Below are positions 6,364 through 8,160 of a stretch of DNA of 8,160 bases, piece after piece (the stretch's first letter is position 1; each line of letters begins with the position of its first letter). Source of the DNA: an uncultured Prevotella sp. (lineage in GTDB: Bacteria; Bacteroidota; Bacteroidia; Bacteroidales; Bacteroidaceae); NCBI GenBank assembly GCA_934281565.1, contig CAKQXI010000109.1:1-8160 (forward strand), written 5' to 3'. Under the pieces are notes generated by a model. It saw only the letters and a list, made by a program, of their open reading frames with translations. It ran no database searches and was not told where the DNA came from. Made by a program: the position numbers and the translations under genes.

Positions 6364-6519
6364 AAGTTAAGAGAAGTTAGAGGGAAGTTAAAGGACAAAT
6401 GCTTTCGGGAAAAGTTTCTGTTCATGCTTTCTCTGATTTCGGATAGATGGAAGCAAGTAAAGCTAATGTCCTTTAACTTCCTGAGTGACCAGAGGGAACG
6501 ATAACTTCCCTTAATTCCT
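6351..6519. repeat. Nested imperfect inverted repeat (about 169 bp)
   Basis: Inner arms: 6383-6405 pairs with 6459-6481, with 15 consecutive perfect pairs (6383-6397 with 6467-6481), a 3x3 internal loop and 5 more pairs. Outer arms: 6351-6369 pairs with 6502-6519, with 8 perfect pairs (GGAAGTTA/TAACTTCC), one mismatch, four pairs, one bulge, four pairs and a G-T. Asymmetric unpaired segments (13 and 20 bases) separate the two layers. Inside the loop a further 7-pair helix is possible (6425-6431 with 6449-6455, one G-T). As RNA it would form a long multi-layer hairpin in the leader of the PurF-like gene. As DNA it resembles a small palindromic interspersed element. No transposase or abutting target duplication is visible. 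Confidence 0.7.
6363..6508. repeat. Five GAAGTTA heptamers, three forward and two inverted
   Basis: Forward copies are at 6363-6369, 6373-6379 and 6384-6390, spaced 10 and 11 bases, about one helical turn apart. Inverted copies (TAACTTC) are at 6474-6480 and 6502-6508. They are embedded in a looser purine-rich decamer pattern (GGAAGTTAAG-like) on the left side. They could be repeated protein-binding sites or decayed tandem repeats underlying the inverted repeat. Confidence 0.6.
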
Positions 6520-6568
6520 TCAAAATCCTAAATAAGGAAAATTAAACTAACAATAGGAAAATATAGAG

Positions 6569-8160
6569 ATGGAACCATTGAAGCATGAATGTGGCGTAGC
6601 AATGATAAGATTGCTCAAGCCACTTGAGTATTATCAGCAAAAGTATGGTACTTGGATGTATGGTCTTAACAAACTCTATCTGATGATGGAGAAACAGCAC
6701 AACCGCGGTCAAGAGGGTGCTGGCATGGCATGCGTCAAGCTCGACGGCAAACCAGGTAATGAGTATATGTTTCGTGAGCGTGCCGAAGGAAAGAATGCCG
6801 TGACCGAGATATTCGGAACTGTCAATAAGAATTTCAAGGACCTCACGCCAGAGCAACTTGCCGATGCCAACTTTGCCAAGGAGAAATTACCTTTTGCTGG
6901 TGAACTCTATATGGGGCATTTGCGTTATAGTACCACAGGAAAGAGTGGTATCCAGTATGTGCATCCTTTCTTGCGACGCAACAACTGGAAAGCTAAGAAC
7001 CTCTGCCTCTGTGGTAACTTCAATATGACCAATGTAGAAGATATCTTTGATATTCTGACGAAACAAGGTCAGAGCCCTCGTATCTATAGCGACAGCTATA
7101 TCATGCTTGAATATATGGGGCATCGTCTCGATCGTGAGGTGGAACGTAACTTCGTGGCTGCCAAGGCTATGGAAATGGAAAATACCGACATCACCCATTA
7201 TATCGAGGATCATGTGAAGATGAGCAATGTACTCAAGACTACGATGAAGGACTTCGATGGTGGATATGTTGTTTGTGGTATCACTGGTTCTGGTGAAATG
7301 TTTTCTATGCGTGATCCTTGGGGAATTCGCCCTGCGTTCTATTATAAGAATGATGAGATTGTGGTACTTGCCAGTGAGCGTCCTGTGCTTCAGACTACTT
7401 TTGACTTGGAAACAGAGGAAGTTCAGGAACTGCAACCAGGAACTGCACTCCTTGTAAAGCGAAATGGTGAATGCTCCATAGAGCGTATCTTGGAGCAAAG
7501 AGGTGACTCGGCTTGTTCATTCGAGCGTATCTATTTCAGCCGTGGTTCTGACATGGATATTTATAAGGAACGCAAACAGTTGGGCGAGCAACTCACTCAA
7601 CCCATCCTGAAAGCTATCGACAATGATGTTGATCATACGGTGTTCAGTTACATCCCGAATACGGCAGAGGTGGCTTACTATGGTATGTTGAGTGGCTTTA
7701 AGCAGCATCTGAATGAGACAAAAATAGATAAAATAGCCAATCTTGGTCATGTGCCTACTAAGGAAGAACTACATGAAATCTTAAGTGATTATGTTCGCTC
7801 TGAGAAAATAGCATGGAAAGACATCAAGCTCCGCACCTTTATTACGGAGGGAAACAGCCGAAATGATTTGGCAAGTCATGTATATGATGTAACCTACGGA
7901 AGTATCGAGCCATACGTGGACAATTTGGTTATCATTGATGATAGTATTGTACGTGGAACAACGTTGAAAGAGAGCATTCTCCGTATTCTTGATCGCTTGC
8001 ATCCAAAGAAGATAGTTGTAGTATCCAGTGCGCCACAGATACGTTATCCAGACTATTATGGCATTGACATGGCAAGACTGGAAGAATTCTGTGTATTCCG
8101 TGCAGCCATCCAGCTTCTCAAGGACCGTAAAATGGAAGATGTCATCAAGCAGACTTATGA
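6569..8160 (+). CDS. purF: Amidophosphoribosyltransferase-like protein (long Bacteroidota PurF type), C-terminus beyond the window
   Basis: Seen: 530 residues, frame open to the right edge. N-terminal class II glutamine amidotransferase: MEPLKHE precedes Cys8, implying a 7-residue propeptide removed to free the nucleophile; then HNRGQEGAG (44-52), GHLRYSTTG (116-124), SDSYIML (174-180) and RDPWGIRPA (248-256). C-terminal phosphoribosyltransferase domain: PRPP motif VIIDDSIVRGTT (454-465) and SSAPQIRYPDYYGID (486-500). Known: PurF makes 5-phosphoribosylamine from PRPP and glutamine, the first step of purine synthesis. Odd: the oxyanion-hole HNGN is GNFN (149-152), so Gly is Phe151; about 45 extra residues occupy 375-420; and the basic PRPP-loop motif (NRYxGRTFI...RRKSVRRKL in E. 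coli) is reduced to LRTFITEGNSRNDL. From memory, Bacteroidota have such a protein of over 600 residues beside a normal PurF, so it may be a paralogue with a different role. The ATG at 6569 has a weak AGGA about 11 bases upstream. Confidence 0.82.
   Translation, partial: MEPLKHECGVAMIRLLKPLEYYQQKYGTWMYGLNKLYLMMEKQHNRGQEGAGMACVKLDGKPGNEYMFRERAEGKNAVTEIFGTVNKNFKDLTPEQLADANFAKEKLPFAGELYMGHLRYSTTGKSGIQYVHPFLRRNNWKAKNLCLCGNFNMTNVEDIFDILTKQGQSPRIYSDSYIMLEYMGHRLDREVERNFVAAKAMEMENTDITHYIEDHVKMSNVLKTTMKDFDGGYVVCGITGSGEMFSMRDPWGIRPAFYYKNDEIVVLASERPVLQTTFDLETEEVQELQPGTALLVKRNGECSIERILEQRGDSACSFERIYFSRGSDMDIYKERKQLGEQLTQPILKAIDNDVDHTVFSYIPNTAEVAYYGMLSGFKQHLNETKIDKIANLGHVPTKEELHEILSDYVRSEKIAWKDIKLRTFITEGNSRNDLASHVYDVTYGSIEPYVDNLVIIDDSIVRGTTLKESILRILDRLHPKKIVVVSSAPQIRYPDYYGIDMARLEEFCVFRAAIQLLKDRKMEDVIKQTY

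Larger units (their letters stand above)
6285..6568. other. 284-base non-coding region between glmS and the PurF-like gene
   Basis: Contents in order: the glmS terminator (6293-6328), an 11-base direct repeat pair (6330-6363), a large nested inverted repeat (6351-6519), then an A/T-rich leader to the ATG at 6569. I find no TTTG/TAnnTTTG promoter on the plus strand anywhere here, which is unlike the other intergenic regions of this window. No tRNA, known riboswitch or convincing small ORF is visible. Confidence 0.7.

Noticed and set aside
6351..6519. CRISPR array from the repeated GAAGTTA units
   Set aside because: Units are 7-11 bases at 10-11 base spacing with no uniform spacers, and some are inverted; nothing resembles 24-40 base repeats separated by unique spacers.
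6342..6561. Target-site duplication of a mobile element (ATAGGAAAA at 6342-6350 and 6553-6561)
   Set aside because: The right copy is 33 bases away from the end of the right arm, not adjacent, and the motif is short and low in complexity; there is no transposase.
6887..7498. Antisense open frame inside the PurF-like gene (about 203 codons)
   Set aside because: A shadow of a continuous, motif-bearing frame on the plus strand; no promoter or recognisable product.

Overview
The window looks like a chromosomal segment of a Bacteroidota bacterium, most likely order Bacteroidales and close to Prevotella/Segatella. The evidence is: promoters of the Bacteroidota type (TTTG, about 19-21 bases, then TAnnTTTG) upstream of four genes; start codons mostly preceded by A/T-rich sequence with little or no Shine-Dalgarno; and proteins with lineage-typical variants (an HU with RNIS in the arm tip, a pyruvate kinase with MNTAHA, and a long PurF-like protein). 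The genus-level guess rests on remembered family resemblance, not on a search.

Layout. Bases 1-364 (minus strand) hold the start of a tiny basic AURKAIP1/COX24-type ribosomal protein gene and, upstream of it, an HU DNA-binding protein gene. Bases 365-534 are a divergent promoter region. Bases 535-1993 (plus) carry a TPM-domain membrane protein and LemA, probably one envelope-associated operon. Bases 2070-3521 encode pyruvate kinase from its own promoter. Bases 3605-6284 carry a Wza-like polysaccharide export lipoprotein followed 37 bases later by glmS, ending in a clear intrinsic terminator. Bases 6285-6568 are the largest non-coding stretch and contain an elaborate nested inverted repeat with recurring GAAGTTA heptamers. 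From 6569 to the right edge runs an incomplete, diverged amidophosphoribosyltransferase (PurF-like) gene.

How the genes relate. The left end is nucleoid/ribosome housekeeping. Pyruvate kinase closes glycolysis. The export lipoprotein and GlmS plausibly link amino-sugar precursor supply (glucosamine-6-P, leading to UDP-GlcNAc) to surface polysaccharide export. GlmS and the PurF-like protein are adjacent class II (N-terminal Cys) glutamine amidotransferases, so the right side is a glutamine-nitrogen neighbourhood.

No phage, insertion sequence, CRISPR, tRNA or rRNA is visible, and no obviously new multi-gene system stands out. The items most worth a second look are the 6330-6519 repeat element, the altered oxyanion-hole and PRPP-loop residues of the PurF-like protein, the export-lipoprotein/glmS pairing, and a hairpin that exactly fills a promoter spacer at 3547-3566.
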